The notes beneath the pieces were generated by a model. That model saw nothing but the letters and a program-made list of their open reading frames with translations. It ran no database searches and was not told where the DNA came from. A program made the translations under genes and the position numbers. A stretch of DNA of 49,841 nt from Bacteroidales bacterium Bact_13 (GTDB lineage: Bacteria > Bacteroidota > Bacteroidia > Bacteroidales > UBA932), in assembly GCA_001602845.1 (NCBI GenBank), contig LUZE01000161.1:1-49841 (forward strand), written 5' to 3'. Every line of letters starts with the position of its first letter. The stretch's first letter is position 1. Of this stretch, positions 19,782 through 30,395 are shown one piece after another.

Positions 19782-20765
19782 ATGCGCACAGAAATCTCTT
19801 CCATCGGCAAGCAGGCCGTCCTGCAGCGGCTCTTTGAAAACAGCGGTTTCACCAACGGGCAGCCCGTCCGGCTGAAACAGAAAGGCGAGTGTTGCACCGC
19901 CCAGAAACTGATGCTGGAGGGGTGCGACTTCGATCTGGTCTATACGCCGCTCAAGCATCTGGGATACAAGGCCGTGCTGAATGTCCTGGGAGAGCTGTAC
20001 GCGACGCTGCACCAGCCCGCTTCGTTGTCGGTCGTGCTGGGCCTTTCGAAGCGCTTCTGCTTCGAAGATGTGGCAGATCTGTGGGAAGGCATGCTGGCCG
20101 CCTGCCGCGAGCATGGCGTGAGCCAGCTGTCGCTCGACCTCAACCCCTCGGTCAACGGCCTGGCCATCGCCCTGGCCGCCTGCGGCGTGCAGAAGAAGGG
20201 CGTCATCGACAAGGTGCCGCGCACGAAGAACATGGACCTCATCTGCCTGAGCGGGCATGTCGGCGCCGCATACATGGGCCTGCACGTGCTCGAACGCGAG
20301 AAGGTCGCCTTCACCAGTTCCGGCGAACAGCCCGACCTGTCCAAGTACAAGGCCGTGCTGGGCAGCTACCTCAGCCCTGAAATCAAGCCGGGAATCATCG
20401 ACCGGTTCGTCGAGGCGGATGTCCTGCCGTCGAACGGCTATTTCCTGACGCGCGGACTGGGCGAAGCCATCCTGCGCCTCTCCCGCGACACGGGGCTGGG
20501 CGCGAAAATCTATCTCGAAAAGATTCCGATCTCCTCGCAGACGTTTGCGATGGCCGAAGAGATCGACATGGACGCCGTGACGGCGGCGATGAACGGCGGC
20601 GACGACTACAAGTTCATCTTTACCGTGCCCCTGGGCAAGCACGACGTCATCCGCAAGGATTTCCAGGATTTCGAAGTCATCGGCCACATGGCGCGCCCTG
20701 ACGTGGGCGCCGTCCTCGTCACGCCCGAAGGAGCCGAACTCCCCATCCACGCCCAGGGCTTCTGA
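19782..20765 (+). CDS. thiL: Thiamine-monophosphate kinase / AIR synthase-related protein
   Basis: CDFDLVYTPLKHLGYKAVLNVLGELYA; DLICLSGHVGAAYMGLHVLEREK; MNGGDDYKFIFTVP; promoter box TATCTTTG at 19757. Confidence 0.85.
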   Translation: MRTEISSIGKQAVLQRLFENSGFTNGQPVRLKQKGECCTAQKLMLEGCDFDLVYTPLKHLGYKAVLNVLGELYATLHQPASLSVVLGLSKRFCFEDVADLWEGMLAACREHGVSQLSLDLNPSVNGLAIALAACGVQKKGVIDKVPRTKNMDLICLSGHVGAAYMGLHVLEREKVAFTSSGEQPDLSKYKAVLGSYLSPEIKPGIIDRFVEADVLPSNGYFLTRGLGEAILRLSRDTGLGAKIYLEKIPISSQTFAMAEEIDMDAVTAAMNGGDDYKFIFTVPLGKHDVIRKDFQDFEVIGHMARPDVGAVLVTPEGAELPIHAQGF

Positions 20766-20780
20766 TCCGCGACGCCGCGC

Positions 20781-21200
20781 ATGAACAAGCTTCTCCAGCA
20801 CCTCGTCAAAGGCAAGGCTGAAACCACCGGGCTTCAGCTGTTCCGGTATTTCTTCGTCGGCGGAGGCGCTTTCATCGCGGACTACCTGACCCTCTGGTTC
20901 CTCACGGACATCTGCGGGCTACACTACCTGCTCTCCGCGGCCATCGCCTTCCTGGTGGGCCTGACCTGCAACTATCTGCTCAGCACGGCCTGGGTATTCG
21001 ACCACAACCGGCTGAAGAACCGCTGGGCCGAATTCGCGGTGTTCGCCATCATCGGCGTGGCCGGCCTCGGGCTCAACGAATTGATCATGTACATCGGCTG
21101 CGACCTCCTGCACCTGCACTATCTGGTGGCGAAGCTCATATCCACGGGCATCGTCTTCTTTTGGAACTTCTTCGCCCGCAAATTCATCCTGTTCAAATGA
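20781..21200 (+). CDS. GtrA family membrane protein
   Basis: 4-TM protein; [39 protein letters not shown]. Confidence 0.9.
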   Translation: MNKLLQHLVKGKAETTGLQLFRYFFVGGGAFIADYLTLWFLTDICGLHYLLSAAIAFLVGLTCNYLLSTAWVFDHNRLKNRWAEFAVFAIIGVAGLGLNELIMYIGCDLLHLHYLVAKLISTGIVFFWNFFARKFILFK

Positions 21201-22759
21201 AAAAAGCCGTCATCATCGGGGCCGGACCGGCGGGCCTGACCGCCGCCAGCGAGCTGCTGGACAAGACGGACATCCAGCCCGTGGTGCTGGAGGCGACCGC
21301 TGCCATCGGCGGCATCTCGCAGACCGTCGCTTACAAGGGAAACCGCATGGACATCGGCGGACACCGCTTCTTCTCGAAGGACCGGGAAGTGATGGACTGG
21401 TGGAAAAAGCGGATGCCCGTACAGGGTGCCCGCTCCAAAGACGACATCCTGCTGGGGCTCAACGACAAGCCGCTGGAGCCGGGCGGGCCGGATCCGGAAC
21501 GGGAAGACCGCGTCATCCTGCTGCGGCACCGGGTCAGCCGGATCTTCTTCCTGCGCAAATTCTTCGACTACCCCATCTCCCTGTCCCGGGGCACTTTCGC
21601 CAATATGGGGCTGGGCCGCACGCTCAAGGCCGGGTTCGGATATCTGGGTTCCGTCATCCACAAGCGCCCGGAAAACTCGCTGGAGGATTTCTATATCAAC
21701 CGGTTCGGGAAGCCGCTCTACAGCATGTTCTTCGAAGGCTATACCGAGAAGGTGTGGGGCGTCCATCCCTCGAAGCTCGGCGCCGACTGGGGAAGCCAGC
21801 GGGTCAAGGGCCTCTCGGTGACAGCCGTGCTCAAGGACATGCTGAACAAGGCTTTCCACAAAAAGGAAGCACAGGGCGACAAGGTGGAAACCTCGCTCAT
21901 CGAGCAGTTCATCTATCCGAAATACGGTCCGGGGCAGCTGTGGGAGCTGGTGGCGGACGAGATTGCCGGAAAGGGCGGGGAGGTGCGCCGGGAGGCGGAA
22001 GTCATCGACGTCCATGTCGCAGACGGGCGCGTGGATTCCGTGGGATTCCGCCGGAGCGACGGCACGGTGGGCCGCGAGCCGTGCGACTGGCTGCTTTCCA
22101 CCATGCCCGTCAAGGACCTGGTGGCGGCCCTTTCGGGCATCGACGTGCCCGAAGATGTGGCCCGCATCGCGCGGGAACTGCCCTACCGCGACTTCATCAC
22201 CGTCGGACTCTGCGTCAAGAAGCTGAAAATCAAGAACCAGACGCCCATCAAGACTTTCGGCGGACGGGTTCCCGACACCTGGATCTACGTGCAGGAACGC
22301 GACGTGAAGGTCGGCCGGCTGCAGATTTTCAACAACTGGTCGCCCTATCTGGTGAAGGACTATGAAAACACGCTGTGGATCGGGCTGGAGTATTTCTGCG
22401 CGGAAGGCGACGAACTCTGGAAGATGTCCGACAAAGACTTCATCCGCATGGCCGTCGACGAGCTGGTGAAGATCGACGTGGTCGAACGCGAAGACGTGCT
22501 CGATGCGTGCCGCGTCAAGATCAAGAAGGCTTACCCGGCCTACTTCGGCAGCTACCGGGAACTCGACAAGGTAAAGGCGTTCCTCGACGGCATCGAAAAC
22601 CTCTACTGTCTGGGACGCAATGGCCAGCACCGGTACAACAATATGGACCACTCGATGCTGACGGCCATGGAGGCGGTGCGCAACATCCGCGACCACGTGA
22701 CCGGCAAAGAAAACGTCTGGAATGTAAATACGGAGAAATCGTACCATGAAAGTAAATGA
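21197..22759 (+). CDS. NAD(P)/FAD-dependent oxidoreductase (UDP-galactopyranose mutase/amine oxidase-like)
   Basis: [64 protein letters not shown]; start overlaps the gtrA stop. Confidence 0.87.
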   Translation: MKKAVIIGAGPAGLTAASELLDKTDIQPVVLEATAAIGGISQTVAYKGNRMDIGGHRFFSKDREVMDWWKKRMPVQGARSKDDILLGLNDKPLEPGGPDPEREDRVILLRHRVSRIFFLRKFFDYPISLSRGTFANMGLGRTLKAGFGYLGSVIHKRPENSLEDFYINRFGKPLYSMFFEGYTEKVWGVHPSKLGADWGSQRVKGLSVTAVLKDMLNKAFHKKEAQGDKVETSLIEQFIYPKYGPGQLWELVADEIAGKGGEVRREAEVIDVHVADGRVDSVGFRRSDGTVGREPCDWLLSTMPVKDLVAALSGIDVPEDVARIARELPYRDFITVGLCVKKLKIKNQTPIKTFGGRVPDTWIYVQERDVKVGRLQIFNNWSPYLVKDYENTLWIGLEYFCAEGDELWKMSDKDFIRMAVDELVKIDVVEREDVLDACRVKIKKAYPAYFGSYRELDKVKAFLDGIENLYCLGRNGQHRYNNMDHSMLTAMEAVRNIRDHVTGKENVWNVNTEKSYHESK

Positions 22760-24386
22760 AAAGACGCTCCGGTGGCTGTTTCTGGCGATCATCACGGTGA
22801 GTTTCATCGTGAACTACGCCGCCATCTTCGACAAGAAGCTGGATGTGAACGGAGACAACTACATGTATTACCTGCTCGCGCACAGCCTTTCCACCGGGCA
22901 GGGCTATGTCTCCGACATCGGCCCGGAGCCGGCTCCGCATACGCACTTTCCGCCGGGATACCCGGTTTTCCTGTCGCTGTTCCTGCGGATCTTCCCGAAC
23001 AATATCGTGGCCCTGAAGCTGCTCAACGGGCTCCTGTTCCTGGCTTCGCTGTTCCTCCTTTTCCGGATCGTCCGGAAGACGACGGGGAAATATGGCCTCT
23101 GGTACGCCCTGGCCGCCTGTCTCCTGTGTACCTTCCAGGCCGACCTGCTGCGCTGGACGACCATCCTGATGAGCGAGATGCTCTACATGACCATCTCCTT
23201 CGGCATCATCGCCCTGTGCCTGGACCTCGACCTTGACGCCGTGCGCCGCAAGGACCGCTGGCACATCGTGCGGCTGGCGGGCATCTGCCTGCTGGTCGTC
23301 TGTGCCTATTTCGTCCGGACCATGGGCATCTCCGTCATCCTGGCCGTCACGCTGGCGTTCCTGGTCCTGGCTATAAAAGGGCTGGCCCGCAGGAAGACGG
23401 AAGGGCGCCGCTGGCTGATGCCGCTGCTGGCCGCGAGCCTCGTACTGGCTTCGTTCTTCATTGCGAAGGGATGCTGGGACCATCGCAACCAGCGCGTGTC
23501 GCCCGGCTACCAGAGCGATTACCGGGCCTTCTTCACCCCGCCCGCCGAGGACGACGGAAACCCGGTCAGCGCGAAGGATTTCTGGGTGTCGCGCATCGCC
23601 AATAATTCGATCTTCTTTATTGGGTACTACATTCCTTATTCCGTGCTTAATCCGGAGAAATCCCTGCTGTCCCCGACCTCGGCATCGAAAGACGATTTGA
23701 GCTGGGTGCTGGGAATCCTGGTCATCGCGCTGATGGTGGTGGGGTTCCTGTCGATGGAGGGATTGCAATGGCTGCTCCTGGGCTATGTCCTGATCACTTT
23801 CGGCGTACTGGTGCTCTACCCGACCGGCTACACGAACACCCGGTATTTCGTCCCGCTGATCCCGCTGATGACCGCGGCCTTCGTCGTGGGCGCCGGCCAG
23901 GTCGTGGGCTGGCTCGCACGAAAACTGTTCCACCGCGACCTGCCCTGGCTTTCCCCGCTCGTGGCGATGCTCCTGCTGTTGCCGCTGCTGCCCGTCTATT
24001 ACCAGTCCCAGGCATTGTACCGGAAGACCGCTGGCATTAAGTCCTACGCAGCCGTGCCCCAGATGGCACCGTTCCAGGCTTACATCGACGCCTGCGAGGC
24101 CTGCCGCAACTTCCCGCAGGACCGTCTCACCGCGGTCCTGAAGCCGGAACTTTTCTATGTCCACTCCGGTTTTCACCATTCCGTGGCCATTCCGCGCGAC
24201 GGCACGCCGGAAGAAGCGCTTTCTTTCCTGGAAAACAATAAGGTGGATGTCGTCATCGTGGACACCTGGTTCCCGTCGGCCTACCGGATCATCCTGCCGA
24301 CCGTCGAACGGTATCCCGAGCGGTTCTCCCTCCTGGGCTCGACGGGAGACCGGGCCAAACCGACGCTGATCCTGGGATTCCGGTAA
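22746..24386 (+). CDS. GT-C family (PMT/ArnT-like) integral membrane glycosyltransferase
   Basis: Multi-[23 protein letters not shown]...[14 protein letters not shown] typical of GT-C loop 1; overlaps the upstream CDS by 14 bp. Confidence 0.75.
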   Translation: MKVNEKTLRWLFLAIITVSFIVNYAAIFDKKLDVNGDNYMYYLLAHSLSTGQGYVSDIGPEPAPHTHFPPGYPVFLSLFLRIFPNNIVALKLLNGLLFLASLFLLFRIVRKTTGKYGLWYALAACLLCTFQADLLRWTTILMSEMLYMTISFGIIALCLDLDLDAVRRKDRWHIVRLAGICLLVVCAYFVRTMGISVILAVTLAFLVLAIKGLARRKTEGRRWLMPLLAASLVLASFFIAKGCWDHRNQRVSPGYQSDYRAFFTPPAEDDGNPVSAKDFWVSRIANNSIFFIGYYIPYSVLNPEKSLLSPTSASKDDLSWVLGILVIALMVVGFLSMEGLQWLLLGYVLITFGVLVLYPTGYTNTRYFVPLIPLMTAAFVVGAGQVVGWLARKLFHRDLPWLSPLVAMLLLLPLLPVYYQSQALYRKTAGIKSYAAVPQMAPFQAYIDACEACRNFPQDRLTAVLKPELFYVHSGFHHSVAIPRDGTPEEALSFLENNKVDVVIVDTWFPSAYRIILPTVERYPERFSLLGSTGDRAKPTLILGFR

Positions 24387-24395
24387 CCGGATGAA

Positions 24396-24438
24396 AGAAA
24401 AAAGGGCCGCCACCTTCTCCCGAGTGACCGCCCTTTTT
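24396..24438 (+). terminator. Rho-independent terminator after the GT-C gene
   Basis: AAAAAGGGC...GCCCTTTTT stem with T-run, 10 bp after the stop. Confidence 0.75.
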
Positions 24439-24564
24439 AATTAATATACTAAAACCTAAACCACCTGTAAGATGCAACCGGAGGCGCAAATGTTGCGTCC
24501 CAAAACGGGATTTTCCACCTTTTGACAACAAATGCCTCTTTTTGACAATTTTAGTGCGCCTGAA

Positions 24565-25263
24565 CTAGCGCATCCTGCGCATTCTTTCCTCAACGAGCGC
24601 CGCCATCTTTTCGCGCAAGTCGGGCGCGGAGATCTTTTCGAGGACCTCGCCGACAAACGCCAGCTGCTGGAGCAGCCGGGCCTCTTCCTGCGGGATGCCG
24701 CGTGTCCGCATATAGAAGAGTTCGTCTTCATTGAGACGGCCGACTGTAGCGCCGTGGCTGCATTTCACGTCGTCGGCGTAGATTTCCAGCTGGGGCTTGG
24801 TGAAAGCACGGGCCGCTTCGCTGGCCAGCAGGTTGTGGTTGGCCTGGTAGGCCTCGGTCTTCTGCGCGTCGGGCACCACCTTGATCAGGCCATGGAAGCG
24901 CGTCACGGCATGGCCGCCGACCACGCTCTTGAACAACTGGTTGCTGCGACACTGCGGCACCTGGTGGGTCAGCAGGATGTCATAGTCCATCTCCTGGCCA
25001 CCGTCTGCCAGGCTGAGGCCGGCCAGGTCGCAGGAAGCCTCCCGGCCCTGGAGCGACACCTGCAGCCGGTTGCGGACCCCTTCTCCGCCGAGCGTCAGGA
25101 AGACCATCTTCAGGGAAGCGCCTTCGGCGAGCGAGAGCTCGAAGTCCGTCTCACAGTTGTCAGCACCGGCTCCGTCCTGCAGCACGAGATACTCGGCTGC
25201 AGCACCGGCTTCCAGCGCGATCCGCACACGGCCTTCGGGGTTGTTGATGATTTGCTGCTCCAT
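24565..25263 (-). CDS. sufD: Fe-S cluster assembly protein SufD, short form
   Basis: RSNQLFKSVVGGHAVTRFHGLIKVVPDAQKTEAYQANHNLLASEAARAFTKPQLEIYADDVKCSHGATVG; only 232 aa. Confidence 0.9.
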   Translation of the reverse strand: MEQQIINNPEGRVRIALEAGAAAEYLVLQDGAGADNCETDFELSLAEGASLKMVFLTLGGEGVRNRLQVSLQGREASCDLAGLSLADGGQEMDYDILLTHQVPQCRSNQLFKSVVGGHAVTRFHGLIKVVPDAQKTEAYQANHNLLASEAARAFTKPQLEIYADDVKCSHGATVGRLNEDELFYMRTRGIPQEEARLLQQLAFVGEVLEKISAPDLREKMAALVEERMRRMR

Positions 25264-25267
25264 GCGC

Positions 25268-26026
25268 CTATTCGCTTTCCTGGATGAGCCAGTCGTAGCC
25301 TTTCTTTTCGATTTCGAGCGCCAGTTCCTTGCCGGCGGTCTTGATGATGCGGCCCTTGTACAGGACGTGGATCACGTCGGGCACGATGTAGTCGAGGAGC
25401 CGCTGATAGTGGGTGATGACGATGAAGGCGTTGTCGGCATGCCGGAGCTTGTTGACGCCGGAAGCCACGATGCGCAGCGCGTCCACGTCGAGGCCCGAGT
25501 CGGTCTCGTCGAGGATGGCCAGGCGCGGTTCGAGCATCGCCATCTGGAAGATCTCGTTGCGCTTCTTTTCGCCGCCCGAGAAGCCCACGTTCACGCCGCG
25601 GCCCGAGAAGCTGCTGTCCATTTCGACATAGGCCATCTTCTCGCGCATCATCTTCAGGAACTGGGCTGCGCTGAGCGGCTCGAGCCCGCGCTGCTTGCGC
25701 TGCTCGGCGACGGCCGCCTTCATGAAATTGACGTTGCTTACGCCGGGAATCTCGACCGGGTACTGGAATCCCAGGAAAATGCCGGCCCAGGAGCGTTCCT
25801 CGGGATTCATGGCGAGCAAGTCGCGCCCGTCGTAGGTGACGGAACCTTCCGTGACGGTGAAGGTGTCGCGGCCGGCCAGGACGGCCGAAAGCGTACTCTT
25901 GCCGGATCCGTTGGGCCCCATGATGGCATGGACCTCGCCGGGCTTGATTTCCAGGTTGACGCCGCGGAGAATCTCCTTCTCGCCGACCGAAGCGTGCAGG
26001 TTTTCTATCTTGAGCAGGGTGTTCAT
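25268..26026 (-). CDS. sufC: Fe-S cluster assembly ATPase SufC
   Basis: IMGPNGSGKSTLSAVLAG; FSGGEKKRNEIFQM; LDETDSGLDVDALRIVASGVN. Confidence 0.97.
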   Translation of the reverse strand: MNTLLKIENLHASVGEKEILRGVNLEIKPGEVHAIMGPNGSGKSTLSAVLAGRDTFTVTEGSVTYDGRDLLAMNPEERSWAGIFLGFQYPVEIPGVSNVNFMKAAVAEQRKQRGLEPLSAAQFLKMMREKMAYVEMDSSFSGRGVNVGFSGGEKKRNEIFQMAMLEPRLAILDETDSGLDVDALRIVASGVNKLRHADNAFIVITHYQRLLDYIVPDVIHVLYKGRIIKTAGKELALEIEKKGYDWLIQESE

Positions 26027-26616
26027 CAGGCTTTCCTCCTATACATCTTCTCCCAGTTGACCAGGGAGATGATGCCGTTGACCAGGTAAAGGGCACTCAC
26101 GATCGGCATGAAAAGGTTGCCGACCGAAATGTGCAGGATGAGTTGGGTGATATTGACAATGATCCAGGCCACCCAGCAGTCCCATTTCTTCATGGCACTC
26201 AGGAACTGGGCGACGAGGATGAGGATCGTGACGCAGGAATCGAGATACGGGTGCGGGTCGGCCGGGAACAGGCGTTGCAGCAGCCAGCCCCAGAGCGCCG
26301 CCACCACCAGCACGATCGCGATGGTAAGGACGCGTTCCACCCAGGTGAGCATCGACACCTTCAGCTCGCCCTCCTTCTCGGAGCTCGCCTCGCCCTCCTT
26401 GGGATGGGTCCAGCGGTAGTGGCCGAGGATGTTGATGCCCAGCGACACGGGCTGCAGCAGCAACGAGGCAACCAGGTTCTTCTGCAGGAACAGGAAGAAG
26501 AGCGCGAAGGTGTAGAGATACCCCACCCAGAAGTTGTACTTGCTTCCCCGGCCTGCGAGAAAGACGCAGGTCAGGCCCAGCAGCGAGCTCACCAGATCAA
26601 GCCAGTTGAACGTCAT
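26026..26616 (-). CDS. pnuC: Nicotinamide riboside transporter PnuC family
   Basis: 7-TM-like; [51 protein letters not shown]. Confidence 0.85.
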   Translation of the reverse strand: MTFNWLDLVSSLLGLTCVFLAGRGSKYNFWVGYLYTFALFFLFLQKNLVASLLLQPVSLGINILGHYRWTHPKEGEASSEKEGELKVSMLTWVERVLTIAIVLVVAALWGWLLQRLFPADPHPYLDSCVTILILVAQFLSAMKKWDCWVAWIIVNITQLILHISVGNLFMPIVSALYLVNGIISLVNWEKMYRRKA

Positions 26617-28079
26617 CCGATGCTCCCCTCCAGGGAGACCTGCAGCAGTTTCTGTGCTTCGACGGCAAATTCCATCGGCAGCTTGTTGAGGACTTCACGG
26701 GCATAGCCGCCTACGATCAGGCCGACGGCCTCCTCTTCGGTGATGCCGCGTTGGCGGCAGTAGAAGAGCTGGTCTTCGCTGATCTTCGACGTAGTGGCTT
26801 CATGTTCCACGACAGCATCCGGGTTGGCCGACTCGATGACCGGGAAGGTATGCGCGCCGCACTTGTCGCCCAGAAGCAGGGAGTCGCACTGTGAATGGTT
26901 GCGGGCACCCTCGGCGCCGGGAAGGACTTTCACCAGGCCGCGGTAGCTGTTCTGGCTGCGGCCGGCCGAGATACCCTTGCTCACGATGCGGCTGGTCGTG
27001 TTCCGGCCGATGTGGATCATCTTCGTACCGGTGTCGGCCTGCTGGAAATGGTTGGTGACGGCTACGCTGTAGAACTCGGACACGGAATTGTCGCCCTTGA
27101 GGATGGTGCTCGGGTATTTCCACGTAATCGCGGAGCCGGTCTCGACCTGGGTCCAGAAGAGCTTGCTGCCACTGCCCTTGCAGATGCCTCGCTTGGTGAC
27201 GAAATTGTAGATGCCGCCACGGCCCTGCGCGTCGCCGGGATACCAGTTCTGCACGGTGGAATATTTGACTTCGGCGTCCTTCTCGACGACGATCTCGACG
27301 ACGGCCGCATGAAGTTGCGCCTCGTCGCGCATCGGGGCGGTGCAGCCTTCCAGATAGCTCACGTAGGCGCCCTCGTCGGCCACGATGAGGGTGCGCTCGA
27401 ACTGGCCGGTGCCGCGGGCGTTGATCCGGAAGTAGCTCGACAGCTCCATCGGGCAGCGCACGCCTTTAGGAATATAGCAGAACGATCCGTCGCTGAAGAC
27501 GGCGCTGTTCAGGGCGCTGTAGAAGTTGTCGCCGATGGGGACGACCGTCGCGAGGTATTTCCGCACGAGTTCGGGGTAGTTCCTGACGGCTTCGGAGAAC
27601 GAGCAGAAGATGATGCCTTTTTCGGCGAGCGTCTCGCTGAAGGTGGTCTTCACCGACACGCTGTCGAACACGGCGTCAACGGCCGCGTTACCCTGTCCGG
27701 AGGCCAGGCCGGCCAGGACGTCCCGTTCGTTGAGGGGGATGCCGAGTTTGTCGAAGGTTTTCTCGATTTCGGGGTCGATCTCGCGTTTACCGGATTTATG
27801 TCCGGCCTTTTTCGGAGCTGCGTAATAGACGATGTCCTGGAAGTCGATGGGCGGGATATCGAGGTGCGCCCAGGTGGGCAACGACATCTTCTGCCACTGC
27901 CGGAAGGCTTTCAGCCGGAATTCGAGCAGCCATTCGGGCTCTTCCTTCTTGCGGGAGATCAGCCGGATGATGTCTTCGTCGAGACCTTTCGGGATGAAGT
28001 CCTGCTCCACCACCGTCTCGAACCCGTGCTCATACTCGCCCGACGTTACCTCTTCTATGATTTTCTCGCTCTCTTTCAT
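26613..28079 (-). CDS. sufB: Fe-S cluster assembly protein SufB
   Basis: [76 protein letters not shown]. Confidence 0.97.
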   Translation of the reverse strand: MKESEKIIEEVTSGEYEHGFETVVEQDFIPKGLDEDIIRLISRKKEEPEWLLEFRLKAFRQWQKMSLPTWAHLDIPPIDFQDIVYYAAPKKAGHKSGKREIDPEIEKTFDKLGIPLNERDVLAGLASGQGNAAVDAVFDSVSVKTTFSETLAEKGIIFCSFSEAVRNYPELVRKYLATVVPIGDNFYSALNSAVFSDGSFCYIPKGVRCPMELSSYFRINARGTGQFERTLIVADEGAYVSYLEGCTAPMRDEAQLHAAVVEIVVEKDAEVKYSTVQNWYPGDAQGRGGIYNFVTKRGICKGSGSKLFWTQVETGSAITWKYPSTILKGDNSVSEFYSVAVTNHFQQADTGTKMIHIGRNTTSRIVSKGISAGRSQNSYRGLVKVLPGAEGARNHSQCDSLLLGDKCGAHTFPVIESANPDAVVEHEATTSKISEDQLFYCRQRGITEEEAVGLIVGGYAREVLNKLPMEFAVEAQKLLQVSLEGSIG

Positions 28080-28105
28080 TGCCGCTGCAAAGATAGCATT
28101 ATTTT

Positions 28106-29170
28106 CTACAGTTGGCGACCGGCTTTCTTGAGCATGCGCTTTACCTTGCGGTTCCGCATGCTCAACCAGTGATCGATCATCTGGTTCTCAATCTCCGGGG
28201 CGTCCAGGACCGCGTTCTTGCGGCGCTTGGATTGGAAAAACCGGAGATAGGCTCCGATATGGCGGCGTTTCTTCTCGTGGTAGATAGCGTCGAACGGTAT
28301 CAGGATGCCGGTATCCTCGATATTATGCATCAAGCGGTTTACCGCCGTGCCGAACATCATCATCTTCGATGTGGCGGAGAGATAGGCGGTAAAGTTCGGC
28401 GGAAGGTTTACTTCCCTCATCTTTGCGGCCGCCTTCAGCTGTTTGTAATCTTCCGCCAGGTCGTCCTTGCTCAAGATCAGGTCCATCAGCCTGGGGTCGG
28501 AAACGGGCATGACCGCCTGGTCTTCCCAGGGGCGGACGAGATCGTCCTTGTCGCCGAAGTGCTTCCAGAGGAAATGATAGATCAAATCCCTGGCGATCGG
28601 GTCGTACGAAGGATAAAGGGTGACCTTCCCGAAGAAATACAGCAGGTCCGGGTTTTTCATGATGATGGCCACAAGGCCATCCCACAGGTTGTCCAGGGCA
28701 AACATGGGCCTTGTCACTTTCTCGGATCCCTGAATGACCGGCGTCACGAAATTGCGTCCCAGTTCTATGACGTGCGGCAGGTACTCATCGATAAACTTTT
28801 TGGAAAAACGAAACTGATGGGAGCTGGCGAGAACGGGCTGTCCATCCTCGTCGAACGTTGCATCCGATCCGAAAAGAAAGCGATAGCCCCCGATGATCAC
28901 CTCGTTGTCCGGATCCCAGACGATCAGCTGCTTGTAGGGCTTCTCCATCTTGTCATATTCGTCCAGGTCTATGGCGTTGCCCGTAGATCCTCCGGCCTCG
29001 CGGAAGGCGACTTCGCGCAGCCGGCCGATTTCCGTAACGACATTGGGGGAATCCTGCCAGGTAACGATGTACAGCTCGTTGTGGCCCTTGTTGGTGTCCT
29101 CCAGTTTCTTGGCGGGGGTAAGCTCGGCTTTGATCAGCTCGACAGGTACAGGATCGATGATGGTTTTCAT
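28106..29170 (-). CDS. glsB: GNAT-type N-acyltransferase (GlsB/OlsB-like, hemolysin-type)
   Basis: [52 protein letters not shown]; adjacent lysophospholipid acyltransferase gene. Confidence 0.75.
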   Translation of the reverse strand: MKTIIDPVPVELIKAELTPAKKLEDTNKGHNELYIVTWQDSPNVVTEIGRLREVAFREAGGSTGNAIDLDEYDKMEKPYKQLIVWDPDNEVIIGGYRFLFGSDATFDEDGQPVLASSHQFRFSKKFIDEYLPHVIELGRNFVTPVIQGSEKVTRPMFALDNLWDGLVAIIMKNPDLLYFFGKVTLYPSYDPIARDLIYHFLWKHFGDKDDLVRPWEDQAVMPVSDPRLMDLILSKDDLAEDYKQLKAAAKMREVNLPPNFTAYLSATSKMMMFGTAVNRLMHNIEDTGILIPFDAIYHEKKRRHIGAYLRFFQSKRRKNAVLDAPEIENQMIDHWLSMRNRKVKRMLKKAGRQL

Positions 29171-29183
29171 AGGGCGGATGGTG

Positions 29184-30041
29184 TCAGTCGATATGTGAAG
29201 GCCAGGGATTGGAAACAATGCCCGCCATGTCAAGCATGGTCTTGTGTGCAAGGTCGCGCATGCGTGCTGCCTCGTCCCTTCGCGCCGCCTTGAGATCGGG
29301 CACGATGGGATCGCCCACGTGGATGGTCAGCAGCGGTTCTCCCTTGCCAAAGAGCTTGCGCCAACCGGTACGGGGCCGGAAAGTAATGATCATCGGAACG
29401 ATGGGGAGGGCATACCGGTAGGCCATGTTGAAGGCGCCGGTCTTGAAGGGCCTGAGCGGAGCATAGTATTTCCAGCTGCAACTTTCCGGGAAGATGTGGA
29501 TCCACCGTTTGCGGGAATGCAATTCATCCATCGCCTCGTTGAACTTCCGCAGTCCGCCGTAATCTTCGGGGATGGCGATGCCACCGATATATTTCATGAT
29601 GAATCCGTCCTTGCCGTTGAACGGCTGGGCGTACATGGGAATCCATGCCGTCCGGAAACGCATCGCCTGCAGTACGCAAAGCATATCCCACCGGTGGACG
29701 TGATTGCACACGGTCATTACGCCGCCGGCAAAAAGCTTGCGGTTCTGGCGGATTTTCTCGCGCCCTTCGATCTTGAGCCCGAACCGGATCCGGTTCAAAG
29801 GGAAGGCCACGGTCCAGGCGACCAGGTACACAAGCGCGTGCAAGATTTTAAATTTCAGCGACTTGTCAAGATATGTGTACGTTTCGTCAAAGGCAATGTC
29901 CTTGTTTTTCCCGCGGATGGGTGCCATCCGGGTGAAAGGGTTGTCCCCGGAGAAATCCGCTATCGGTTCCGGCACATAGACCCCTTCCGAAACCATGAAG
30001 TTCCGATATGCCGGCCCGAATGAAGAATAATCCTTTGTCAT
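29184..30041 (-). CDS. glsA: Lysophospholipid acyltransferase family protein (GlsA/PlsC-like)
   Basis: NHVHRWD acyltransferase motif I, IFPESCSW, PIVPMIITF. Confidence 0.75.
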   Translation of the reverse strand: MTKDYSSFGPAYRNFMVSEGVYVPEPIADFSGDNPFTRMAPIRGKNKDIAFDETYTYLDKSLKFKILHALVYLVAWTVAFPLNRIRFGLKIEGREKIRQNRKLFAGGVMTVCNHVHRWDMLCVLQAMRFRTAWIPMYAQPFNGKDGFIMKYIGGIAIPEDYGGLRKFNEAMDELHSRKRWIHIFPESCSWKYYAPLRPFKTGAFNMAYRYALPIVPMIITFRPRTGWRKLFGKGEPLLTIHVGDPIVPDLKAARRDEAARMRDLAHKTMLDMAGIVSNPWPSHID

Positions 30042-30080
30042 ACTTAACCACACAAATGTAATAAAAAAGAAAAAAAGTTA

Positions 30081-30088
30081 TACCTTTG
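30081..30088 (+). promoter_or_regulatory. -7 box TACCTTTG upstream of the tRNA-Gln leader
   Basis: TAnnTTTG match in an AT-rich tract. Confidence 0.45.
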
Positions 30089-30216
30089 CACTTTCCAGCC
30101 GGACCTCACCGCCAGTGGTTAACGGGCGGCATCAGCCGCTAGCGGAGACCGGGCAGCGGAGACCCTGCGGGATAGCAAGGTCGGAGCGAGGGGGTTCGGG
30201 GGCAGTGCCCCCGTAA

Positions 30217-30287
30217 TGAGATATGGTGTAATGGTAGCACAACAGATTTTGGTTCTGTTTGTTCAGGTTCGAATCCTGATATCTCAA
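30217..30287 (+). tRNA. tRNA-Gln (anticodon TTG)
   Basis: Acceptor TGAGATA/TATCTCA; anticodon arm ACAGA-TTTTGGT-TCTGT; T-arm TTCAGGTTCGAATCCTGA; no encoded CCA. Confidence 0.95.
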
Positions 30288-30302
30288 CAAAGTAACCAAT
30301 TC

Positions 30303-30385
30303 AATACACCACTGTGGAACCTCCGAGTAGTCTGAACCTCAGCGACGGGCACCCATGCACCGGGTCCCCGGCCAGGTGGTGTATT
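30303..30385 (+). ncRNA. Unassigned structured RNA candidate closed by a perfect 10-bp stem
   Basis: AATACACCAC (30303-30312) / GTGGTGTATT (30376-30385) with internal small stems; between tRNA-Gln and the PPTase gene. Confidence 0.4.
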
Positions 30386-30395
30386 CCCAACCACC

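Noticed and set aside
24515-24550. Direct repeat TTTTGACAA (two copies) downstream of sufD
   Set aside because: Too short and AT-biased to support a binding site or promoter call.
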